A stretch of 64,000 nucleotides of DNA from Calycina herbarum (Eukaryota; Ascomycota; Leotiomycetes; Helotiales; Pezizellaceae), in contig LLEY01000103.1 in assembly GCA_001414485.1 (NCBI GenBank), positions 62,001 to 126,000 on the forward strand, in the 5' to 3' direction. How positions within the stretch are numbered: position 1 is the stretch's first letter; each line of letters opens with the position of its first letter. The position numbers were made by a program, and so were the translations under genes. Under the pieces are notes generated by a model. The model did no database searches, was not told the origin of the DNA, and saw nothing but the letters and a program-made list of their open reading frames with translations. Below are positions 1 to 9,443 of this stretch, piece by piece.

Positions 1-1412
1 CTCCCTAGAACCACCCCAAGGGACTCAAGAAGATGGTCTTCCTCATTGTCACAGAAAGCCGGAGCAGCAGGGTAACTATTGCAATCCATTTCCGAAGGAA
101 CATTGCTAACTGCAAACTCAGAGTCTGTTTTCCGGGCGCAGTAAATAGCAAATTCACAAATGCCCTCTCCTTCGAGAACCCCTCTACCTACCCCGCGATC
201 CCCACATACCGATGTACCTCCCCTGAGGGCGACATAATCGACTCAGCCGTAACCCCTCCTTCCGATTCCCTAGCACTCGAAATGTACAATAGCATGTTAT
301 CAGTGTCAATAATGGACGTAATAATGTTCGATGCTCAACGACAAGGACGATTGAGTTTCTATATGACAGGTCAGGGCGAGGAAGGAACATGTGTGGGATC
401 TGCGAGTGCGTTGGAGAAGGGAGATGTGATTTTTACGCAGTATAGAGAGGCGGGGGTGCTGTTTCAGAGGGGATTCAAGTTTGAGGATTTCATGGCGCAG
501 TTGTTTGCTAATAAGAATGATTTGGGGTGTGGGAGGAATATGCCGGTGCATTATGGGAGTAAGGCACTGAATATTGTATGCTTCTATTCCTTTTATCTTC
601 TTGGAACTTATATGTAGGGTGTGCTAATAATTTTCAAGCACACAGTTACATCACCTCTAGCTACACAATTACCCCAAGCAGCCGGCGCAGCATACGCCCT
701 CAAAATGCAACACAGACAAAACCCATCCTCCCCTCAAAAAGTAGTAGCCTGCTACTTCGGCGAAGGCGCGGCCTCAGAAGGTGATTTCCACGCTGCCCTC
801 AACATAGCAGCAACCCGTTCTTGTCCCGTAATATTCATCTGTCGGAACAACGGCTATGCAATCAGTACTCCAACCCTAGAACAATATCGAGGAGACGGAA
901 TAGCAAGTCGTGGAACAGGATATGGAATAGACACCATCCGCGTAGACGGAAACGACATCTGGGCCGTCCGAGAAGTCACCAAACGAGCCCGGGAATTGGC
1001 CTTGAAAGATGGTGGTAGACCGGTATTGATAGAGGCGATGTCTTACCGTATATCCCACCATTCCACATCCGATGATTCCTTCGCCTATCGTGCACGGGTT
1101 GAAGTCGAGGATTGGAAACGAAGAGATAACCCTATCACACGCTTAAGGAAATATTTGGAGAAAAAAGATCTTTGGAATGATGATAAGGAAGCGGCGGCGA
1201 GAAAACGGATTCGTGGTGAAGTGTTGAAGGCTTTTAGTGAGGCGGAACGGGAGAAGAAACCTAGTTTACGAAAGATGTTTGAGGATGTTTATCAGGAGAT
1301 TACGCCGGAGATTCGGGCGCAGATGGGGGAGTTGAAGGATGTGCTTGATCGATATCCAGAGGAGTATGATTTTGAGGAGTTTGAGGGGGGGAAGGAGACG
1401 TTGGTTGAGTAA
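1..1412 (+). CDS. BCKDHA: Branched-chain 2-oxoacid dehydrogenase E1 subunit alpha, mitochondrial (5' end outside window)
   Basis: Thiamine-diphosphate subunit of the mitochondrial branched-chain 2-oxoacid dehydrogenase complex, which decarboxylates the keto acids of Leu, Ile and Val. Exons I infer: before 1 to 71, 122-575, 639-1412. The first exon is read in the frame starting at base 1 and gives an Arg/Ser-rich stretch (RDSRRWSSSLSQKAGAAG) that fits a mitochondrial presequence. Intron 72-121 has a GCTAAC branch; intron 576-638 restores the conserved join ALNI/HTVTSPLATQ. Seen motifs: IMDVIMFDAQRQGR, RNMPVHYG, the ThDP motif GEGAASEGD...CRNNGYA, and the regulatory loop YRISHHSTSDDS, whose serines are phosphorylated in mammals. 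An ATG at position 33 lies in the wrong frame for the upstream exon and is not the start. Family assignment is secure; the true start lies off the left edge. Confidence 0.93.
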
Positions 1413-3481
1413 GAGAGGGAAAGGGAAAGGGGGGAGGGGTTATGATACCATGATTGATAGATGAATTAGAATGAGAAGCGATTCTAGACTTCTCTTGTTT
1501 TTCTCTTCTGCGCTTGAATCTCGGAATTGACTTCAAAGTATGAACTTTTTCTAGATGCTCTCGAGGAACTGAAAGTTTTGGACAATGTTGACAATTTACG
1601 CTTCACGATAATTTGCCATCCTGTTGTTCAATTACAAAATCCTATTTGTTCCTTCCTAAGATTGATGCCTATCGACCATTCAAGTTGTCGTCATAACCTG
1701 CCTGCTATAACCAAGTTTACTATTTGAACAATTTCAAGAGGGCGTTTTCCCCTCCAAATCAACCACAAGATGTCCGGAATAGAGGGGTAGGCGCACGTGT
1801 ACGGGCTCGATCGTCGGGTTTTAGTACATGAGATACCGTCGCAATTCTGTGATAAAATCGCAAGCTTCGATACAGAGACTAATTAGTAACTGCTCAGTCT
1901 TCTGGTATTTTTGCTTTATTTTTGTGATTTTCTTCTGGGGCTTGAGATGTTGTGTTGTGGTGAGCACAAGGTAGTACTGAAATCTCACGATCGAGCTAGA
2001 CTGCGACTTTTTGGTAGCTAACTTACTCGCAGCTTACCAGCGGCTTACTGGCAGCTCACTTGCAGCTTACTCAGAAATAGTTAGAGGAGAGGAGGGTGGG
2101 GGTATCAAGCCTGAATGCCGATTATCGGAGGCTTGAAACATCAAGAACGAAGGAAATTCAATTAATCCGAATCATTTTTGAACAATAATTGTGGACATGC
2201 TATTCTACATCTTTCAAGTGATTATTTGCCTTCAATAACCCCCTCTCCCAACCCTTCTCACCGTGTGGTGCCCCTGGCAGCTCGGGGGGGAATCGATTGC
2301 TTCTCTGCGGGGACGCAAAACACTTCCCCCTTGAATCGTGCGATTTCCTTACAATTTTAACTAACCACGCAACAACAATACAATTAAACTATCTAAAAAC
2401 TTGTCCGAATTTCAACAGGTTAATTCGGAATCTACCTATAATTTTTGTATATTTTTCTAATCAATGTGTCGTATATAATCTGCGTTTTTGCGGAGGGTAG
2501 ACAAAGTGCAAAAAGGGAAGTTTTTCCCATTCAGGCTGTGTAAATAACTAGGTCCCAAAATATAATTTCCAATCTCACACTTGGCATAAACAGCAATAAT
2601 AGCACTTTATAGCGGACTCTTTTGAGCTCTGTGTTTGGTCTGGCACTTTCGTTGTAGAAGTTCGTTATCTGTGGCTCGGTTAAGGCAGTGTCGTCACACA
2701 TCCGATAAATTCCTAGTCAATGAACCAATTGCCTTGTGAGAAGTTCTTGATCAGTGAACAAATGAATAAGCTGGGAATTTGATTCGCTATTCTCACCTCG
2801 TAAAGCTACATTGGAAGCATTCAAGTACCCCTTATGAGCTTTGGATGAAGGGACTAGAACCATAACTCAATCATAGAATGATAACAAACTCTCCGGAACT
2901 ATCTTACATCAAAAACATCCTAGCTTCACCAATCGCCGACTCGGTTCCAAGTAGGCTTTGGTAGCGGAAATATTGCATGTATCCTACTTGCTTTATTATT
3001 ATGATAAATGGACTATGATGGCTTTTTGAATTTCAAGGATGATAGAAAAGGAAAAGCTGGTACTGGTGCTAAGCGAGAGAGGGTTTCTCGTTACGGGTTA
3101 TAGAAGGAATTGAATCACTTACGACATTTTACTTTATATAATAACAAGGAGAACTACCGGCCCCTTGAGGCCAACCAGAGGGTGGGGAATCTAAGCTGAC
3201 ATGCCGAATTGAGCACTTTTTATTCGCATTCTATCACATTCAACCATTAAATCTCAACTTTCTTGCCAACAACTTGCCGCTCGTTTCATTGACGAATGAC
3301 TTCATCTACCCCTGGCCCCCAATCCCAGATATCCGACACGTATCCTGCGTCATATATTTCCCATTTTCTATCTTCCAGATTCCCAAAATCCCTACCCACT
3401 CCAGCTTCAAGAACAATCCAACCTCGCCCCACGAAAATGAATAATAAGTTCTACCACCAACGCTTTTGCCCTTCAAATATA
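1413..3481. other. Intergenic, no gene supported
   Basis: About 2 kb with no open reading frame showing conserved protein sequence. It holds the 3' flank of the E1-alpha gene, a short 11-bp minisatellite (separate entry) and AT-leaning sequence. A 97-codon plus-strand frame at 3296-3589 overlaps the minus-strand gene that follows; it looks like its shadow. Confidence 0.6.
2017..2072. repeat. 11-bp minisatellite, five units
   Basis: Read on the plus strand the units are about GCAGCTTACTC with 1-3 changes each: 2017-2028 (12 nt), 2029-2039, 2040-2050, 2051-2061, 2062-2072. On the minus strand the unit is GAGTAAGCTGC. A related block occurs at 53005-53037. Confidence 0.75.
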
Positions 3482-3835
3482 TCAGACCAAGACCTCTCTT
3501 CTTTTCTCCTCCCCTCCTCTCGCCCGAATATGTTCGATGAGACGGCCTGTGTAGATGGCCATGTAGATTATTTCCATCTCGCAAAGTAGCTTGTGGATTA
3601 TTGTCTCGTAAAGAGGTTGTTGTACTCCGGGCTTAGAATTTGATTGCACGTTAGGGAAGAGATCTTCGTAGTAGAACCTTGGCTCTTCTGCCCGTCCCTC
3701 GAGAAGTTTTTGGATGAGGATGAGTTGCTTGAAGGGATCAGGTCCGCCGTGGCTCTTTACCCAGTAGAGCCATCTTGGGGTGCCTGGTTCTGTGGAAGGG
3801 TCGGAAATGGATGATTGGGAGGCTGGGTTCGACAT
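3482..3835 (-). CDS. Small uncharacterised protein, paralogue 1
   Basis: Intronless 117-codon frame starting at ATG 3835. I do not recognise the family. The protein has a Ser/Pro-rich start, then TPRWLYWV, a helical-looking charged stretch, the motif LLEGRAEEPRFYYED, and a basic helical C-terminus ending EEKRREVLV. No signal peptide or membrane segment is visible. The reality of the gene rests on its paralogue at 5582-5932, which has the same order of motifs (YPKWRKWV, LIEGRRTEPRVYYEN, EEKRFRYLLHRI) and almost the same length on the same strand. Function unknown. Confidence 0.62.
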   Translation of the reverse strand: MSNPASQSSISDPSTEPGTPRWLYWVKSHGGPDPFKQLILIQKLLEGRAEEPRFYYEDLFPNVQSNSKPGVQQPLYETIIHKLLCEMEIIYMAIYTGRLIEHIRARGGEEKRREVLV

Positions 3836-5581
3836 GAGGGGGGTTCTGATTGAGGTCGCGATTGTGGTTATGGGGCTGTGGCAGAACAGTTCAGCTGAGA
3901 AAGTTTGTAGCTCTAGTTAAGAAATCGTAGAATTCAAAGGCTTACGGTGGCCAAGTTTTTTATAGCCACAAGAGTACAAATAGCGAATGACCACGTAGCA
4001 AAGGGACAAGAAAATACTCATCTAGCACTACTAAGTTATGAGAATTTCGATGTGGAGGATTTGAAGGAATCTTTCAAAGCCTCATAGGTTGCCCCAAGGC
4101 TCTCAGTCACAAGTAAAATCTCAAATTTTTGCCACAACAGCTTGCCATTCATCTTGATGAGTACCTACTCCCACCCCGACCATTAACATGAAGTAGGTCT
4201 CACAGCCCAGTAAAGATCCATACTCACACCTTTTCCATTTATCATCCCTCAATTTCCATCCACCAACCAAAAATACCACACAGAAATGAAGAAACATCCA
4301 TCCTCGCTAAACCCCTACCCTCAAACAACACCACCCTAAAATTCATTGCAATAAGCAAGTTTCATGTTTCCGTAGTTGAAGACGATGTTGCGGTCGATAG
4401 CGAGTCTTGTGGTAGATTTTCGGTTCGGTTGCTTGTCCCTCGTCCCTCAAGAAATTCGAATACAAGAGGAGTGTTGCTTGGAAAAATGGAGACCTCAGTG
4501 ACGATCTAGACGATCGGAGCGCTTAGATTGATGCGTTTGGTTTGTTTGTTGTGTTTGACATGTTTGACTTGAGACACCTACATTACTAACGGACTTTGTG
4601 GTTGTGGTCTTAGTCGTTGTGGTCGTGGTTGTGACTTTGGTTGAGGTTATAGTATGAGATATAGTAGGCCGACGGCGGGAGGAGCTTGAGGTAGTTGCTG
4701 CACTTGAGTCTGGCATTGTGACAGTAGCAAGTGGTTGGTTTGTTTTATGATTGTGTTGATAGTTGAGGGTTGTGATTGTGATTGTGTTGATAGTTGAGTT
4801 TTATGATTGCAAGACTGGATGCACAAGATAGTACTCTGTTCAGGACAGGGCTAGATATTTGTAGACAGTAGAAGGTGTCAGGGCTCTAGTGGACGCTAGT
4901 TACGCAACAGTGGAAACAGAACAAATTGCGTTTCACCGAGCACCTGTAAGTTACAATCAAAGAAGTACAAGTAGACATTTCTAACAGACAGTCAGTCACC
5001 CATTGAGTGGTTAGTGATGTGAGAACATCCAATGGGCACACTGACAGACCACCATTCAATTATCACTCTTCTGTACTTCATCTTACTTATTTTTCATACT
5101 AGGTGGGTATTGGGCTTTGAGAGAATGAATTAAGCGAGGGGTTATATCTTATTCTTTGGACTGAATTGGATTACTGTGCGAAGTACCATTAGTACTACTA
5201 ACTCCAATACAAGTGTCACGTTTTTCATTTGTGGCACATTACTAACCAACATATTACTCAACAGAGGATTGTTTTCACTCCTCTAACTTATTGTAAGTCT
5301 TTGGACGATATGCTTTTTCTTTTGTCCCAAGTACCTATAAACCAAAGGAATATCTTGATATTTTACATTTACTGGACACTTTCATGCTCTCAAATTCCCA
5401 CAAGCAAAAAGAAATCAAGGCATATGTAGTATTCAATATCTCCCAATTCCGCAAAGTCCTCATCCCCTCACCCCTAAATCCTCACCTAAGCGAAGCCCCC
5501 AAAACAACCCTGGACCCAAAAACCCACAATCTGCAAGAGTTCCTCTCTTCTCCCATATTCCCACGAAGCCATAGAAAGCCC
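3836..5581. other. Intergenic with a degenerate paralogue fragment
   Basis: Apart from the relic at about 4343-4716 I see no gene. It contains short low-complexity runs (a Thr-codon-rich minus-strand frame at 4495-4716, TTGTGATTGTG-type tandem motifs around 4740-4800) and promoter DNA of the flanking paralogues. Confidence 0.5.
4343..4716 (-). pseudogene. Degenerate third paralogue of the small-protein family
   Basis: On the minus strand two overlapping frames carry pieces of the family motif. One frame reads FEFLEGRGTS near 4460-4435; the other, shifted, reads TEPKIYHK at 4429-4406 and continues to a stop at 4343. In the intact copies these pieces are one motif (LIEGRRTEPRVYYEN), so a frameshift near 4430-4440 would explain the arrangement. 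Upstream, a Ser/Thr-rich frame starts at ATG 4716 and ends at 4495; whether it belongs to the same gene is unclear. I cannot exclude a small intron-containing gene, but no donor/acceptor pair joins all parts. Confidence 0.4.
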
Positions 5582-5932
5582 TCAAATCCGATGCAGCAAA
5601 TACCGAAATCGCTTCTCCTCAACAACTCTCTCCTTAATCTCAGCACGGATATTAGTTGCAAAATTGTACATCTCTTCTAATTCCTTCGTCTCTTGCGCAT
5701 TCATTTTCTTTGAGTTCGTAGTAGTGGCTTGCTGTGCCGGATTTTGCTAGTTAACAGCGGAAGAGTTGGTGGAGCTGGATGTGTTATTCTCATAATACAC
5801 CCTAGGCTCAGTTCGTCGTCCCTCAATGAGTTTCTCCACTCTTCTGAGTTTTTCCTGCAAGTTGGAAGGCCCAGCTTGTTCTACCCACTTGCGCCATTTT
5901 GGGTACGAGGTTGGGAGTGTAGTTGTTGACAT
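5582..5932 (-). pseudogene. Small uncharacterised protein, paralogue 2, interrupted by one in-frame TAG
   Basis: Starts at ATG 5932 (MSTTTLPTSYPKWRKWV) and carries LIEGRRTEPRVYYEN. A TAG at 5747-5749 stops translation after 61 codons, but the same frame continues without another stop to TGA at 5582-5584, encoding a helical C-terminus (ELEEMYNFATNIRAEIKERV ... EEKRFRYLLHRI) that matches the C-terminus of paralogue 1. Total 116 sense-plus-TAG codons against 117 in paralogue 1. Options: a nonsense mutation (CAG to TAG), a phase-preserving 69-nt intron 5732-5800 with weak donor GTGTAT and acceptor CACAG, or readthrough. A nonsense allele is the simplest reading, because the intron would delete the conserved VYYEN. 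Confidence 0.58.
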
Positions 5933-7134
5933 GTGTATGGTGATTCTATGGTCTGGTAGAGGTCGTGTTTGTAATCGTAACAACTATGAACTTAATCTCC
6001 AATGTAAGGATTCTTGAGAAAGAAGTATGAAAAGGAAAGAGTTAGAATGGTAGTTAAGAAGAGCATATATAGTAGCTCCCCTGCAAGCGAAAAGCGGTCT
6101 TTAAGTGATTAATGATATGGGGAATTCATCATCTGCTCAGTCTCTTATTCACTGCTTGATTTCTATAACCCGCTCATATAGGCAATACAATATTCAAACT
6201 CACGGTGAAAAATACCCACCTATTCAAGGGCAGGGAAAACCACGCCGATGTGAGGCATACCAGCATCTACCTAGATATAATTGCAACTGCTAGTTATTGT
6301 AATCAAAGATAGCTTGCGATGGAGAATAAAAGCGGAAGTAAACATCTCTCGTTGTTCCATTAAGAGTTAGAACAATGAAAGTCAATCTTTTGTAGGTTAA
6401 TACAGGAAGATGAGACAAAATGCCCTCAACAGATGATACAACGAGTATATAAGATGATGGGAGGGATGTACATACGATGTAATGGCTCTTATAAAAGACC
6501 TCAAGTTTTTGAGACAATTCCTCGAATTCTCCAAGCAAGGTGGAACAACAAGAGTTACAGATCTAGAGTATCTACAAGTATTTACTGTTCCACCGCGAGA
6601 ACTCTTCTAAGTTCTAGGGCTCGACTGTAATTTATCTTATAATATACCATAACATAGTGCATTTTATTCAATTCTCCCAGAAGAAAGATTTATACAATTT
6701 TTCTTCTTCAAAACAAGTTACAAAAGCCCCCAATGAAACACGTCATTCTCTAAAGTATTTACTCCCGCAAAATCATCTGATTAATTTAAATCTACGAAAG
6801 CTTTTAGATAACTTTTTTCAGTAAACCAAGTTACGAGATATGACCACAAAAAGTCTTTAGGTGTTTGCTTACAGAATATGACACTTGAGATTTGAGAGAA
6901 GTCATACATAAATGCAATTCCACCTCACGACTAAATCAAGAAGCGTATCATATATAAAAGAGACAATTATAACTAGCAACTAAATCCTTAAATCCCTGAA
7001 CCAACCTCCCCTCCATACCCAACCAAGCGAATATCCAAAAAAGCCACCGAACCAACACCCCAAAACGCCAAACGGTATACAAGGACATCACCACATCACC
7101 ACATCAATCATCACTCATAAACCAAAGCACATCC
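5933..7134. other. Intergenic
   Basis: AT-leaning spacer between the small-protein paralogue and the 3' end of the Cue2-like gene. A minus-strand frame at 6290-6538 has a faint resemblance to the small-protein motif but I do not call it. No RNA gene seen. Confidence 0.5.
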
Positions 7135-8798
7135 CTACCTCCTAACCACCCCCCTAACAACCAAAACCCCACTGCCAACTTCCACTTTCCACCCCTCTCT
7201 TATCAACATCTTCCCAACGGCCGGTCCCAACTTCCCCCGTCCCCCCTCACTATGATGTCCCACGCCCGTAATAATCCGATAACCACCACTCCCTCCCCTT
7301 CCCTCCCCCTTCTGAAGATGCCACCAATTCGTAACCCTTTCCCTCGAAATCCTCAACGCATCCTTAACATTCACACCATGTAAATCTAATTGTGTCGCAT
7401 CACTCTGCCTCGCCACCAGCGAATCAGCAGCAGCAGAACTCGCTTGTTTCGCCAGAACATTATAATTCCGTCCCTCCGTAGCATAATAGGCCGCTGCACC
7501 ACCCATAAGGGGATCACTTTTTCCTTTTCGGTAATAAGCGGCTGCTTTATCGAAATAGGCGTTGCGTGTTGCGGTGTACGAGGTTGCTGCTGAAGAGGGG
7601 TCTGTGGAGAGGGTGTGGACTTCTATTGTTGAGGTGGGTGTTGTGGGGGAGTTCTCGTGGAATTCTATGGGTGCGTGGCGGAACTCGAGTTGGATTTTGG
7701 GCTTTGATGAAGGAGATGAAGTGGTGAGCCGACGGGCAAGGGCGTGAGCGTTTGGGAGGGAGGGACTGGTGAGGTGGATGAGTGTTTCCAAGTCTGCGAG
7801 ATTGGCTGAGGGGAATTCTCTTTTGAGGGTGTATGCTTCGACGTGAACGACGGGATCATCTGTCTCGGAATATATATCTCTATAAGCCTCTATGATGGCG
7901 GAAATTGTTGCTTTGGCCGATCCTCCATTTTTGTGGTATAACAAGCTCACTTGCTGTTCCGGCATCTCCGTTTTTGAGGCGATAAACTCGATATCTTGTT
8001 TCGCAACATCCCATTTACTTTGCGCGACTGTCTCCTGGTCTTGACTGCCAGTGTCTTCAGTTGCTGCCCGCCGTTTCTTCTTTTTTTTCTGCCGCTTGCT
8101 TCTAGGCGCTTGAGGCGCAATATCGCTTTCCGAGAATGCATCAATCCCCTTATGGCGACTCCCGTTTTCCTCGAGGAAAGACTGCGTCATCAAGTCATCA
8201 ATAGCCAGACTCGCATCTCCCTTATATTTCTTCAGCGTCCAAACAATATCAAATTCCTTCAATATCGGAAATATCCCCAACAAAGCCTTCTCTTTACTCT
8301 TACCATCCAAATCATCCAAGGTACTCGTATATGATCTATTCGGCGACTCGTCTCTGCTGGTAGGCGCATCCGCATCCGCATGCGACTCCGAGATCTGAAG
8401 ATCTGAAACAGACATCGACAGGCCGGTAGAGGTATCATCGGTCTCGCTCTTCCAACATGGCAGACTCTTCCCACTTCCACTTATACTTTCATCCTCCCCT
8501 CGCTCATCCAGCGCCCCAGTCTGAGGAGTCGCTCCACTTGCGCCGCTGGCATCAAATCCAGTAGCTTCGCCAAAAGGAACGGCCTCCTTCAACGTATCGA
8601 GGATTTGTCGCACATCGCCCAATTGCGCGGGGTCGCAAATGTCGAAATCGGAGATAATCGCAAGCGCAGTCGAAGAATCTATAGATCTGTAGTCCTCCTA
8701 TAAACTAAATTAGCACAGCCATTCTTTATTTCCAGTCTTAACTCTCCCATCACGAGCCATACCAGCAGTTGGGCTTGGAGCCCATCCTTATCTGTCAT
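7135..8798 (-). CDS. CUE2: CUE/DUF1771/Smr-domain endonuclease, Cue2-like
   Basis: Exons 8763-8798 and 7135-8697; intron 8698-8762 with branch GCTAAT. ATG 8798 gives MTDKDGLQAQLL joined in phase to EDYRSIDSSTALA; 532 residues. Domain order: N-terminal helical region; a CUE-like segment (LLGIFPILKEFDIVWTLKKY) with a second ubiquitin-binding-like helix further on; a Lys-rich linker (KRQKKKKKRR); DUF1771 (AAAYYRKGKSDPLMGGAAAYY); a C-terminal Smr domain with the catalytic-type motif LDLHG and the glycine-rich TGVGHHSEGGRGKLG. Yeast Cue2 has this architecture and cleaves mRNA at collided ribosomes during no-go decay; that role is transferred by family. Same strand as UFD4, 645 bp downstream of it. 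Confidence 0.88.
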
Positions 8799-9443
8799 TT
8801 GAAAATAGCCGTTGGCCTGGTGTGTAGAATTAGACTGCGACTTGGGAAGCGCTTCTCAACCATGTCCTTTGGTACTGATATTAAGCTGGCGCATGAATTG
8901 GGGGTCCCTCTTTGTATTTAAAAACATGGCGTTGAGTCTTGATGACGATTACTCTACCGTCGCAAGTCGCGATCTGATCCATTTTCGGCTGTCACTTGTG
9001 GGACGCAAAGCCCTGCGGAGTAGCCCGATCACGATTGCTTTTAACCTTATTAGTGGCACTAGTACCAGACATGACTCTGATTTTACACATCATATCTTTT
9101 GTTTGACTGTCACTGAGGTAAAACATCTAAGGCTTTCATTTTAGGTGGAGAATTTGTTTTTTTCTATCTAGGTGGTGCAAGTTCCCTAACTAACCCCTTC
9201 ACATCCCTGTTAATCCTCCGCTCATTTTGACGCCTAAACGACCTTCGAATGCAATTTAACTGAGACCGTCCAGCCCAAAAACTAGGGGGTGCGAGAAAAG
9301 AAACATGATGAAAAGAAGCTCATGAATACATAAAATATTGGCTAAAGCAAAGAGCCATCGCCGTAAAATAATGCCCGAGATTGAAAACCCAATCCCAGAA
9401 GTCACACGCGCGGGACCATGATCGTGACGAGTTTTTGACATGC
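8799..9443. other. Intergenic between UFD4 and the Cue2-like gene
   Basis: Holds the promoter of the minus-strand Cue2-like gene and the 3' untranslated region of UFD4. No further coding signal; the 110-codon plus-strand frame 8812-9144 has no recognisable protein features. Confidence 0.6.

Noticed and set aside
33..617. Open frame starting at ATG 33 as the start of the E1-alpha gene
   Set aside because: Bases 72-121 have donor, branch and acceptor of an intron; removing it joins the conserved part to a different frame that is open to the window edge and reads like a mitochondrial presequence.
6290..6538. Possible fourth copy of the small-protein family (LNGTTRDVYFRFYS)
   Set aside because: Only a few scattered residues match the motif; no supporting W..WV block or basic end.
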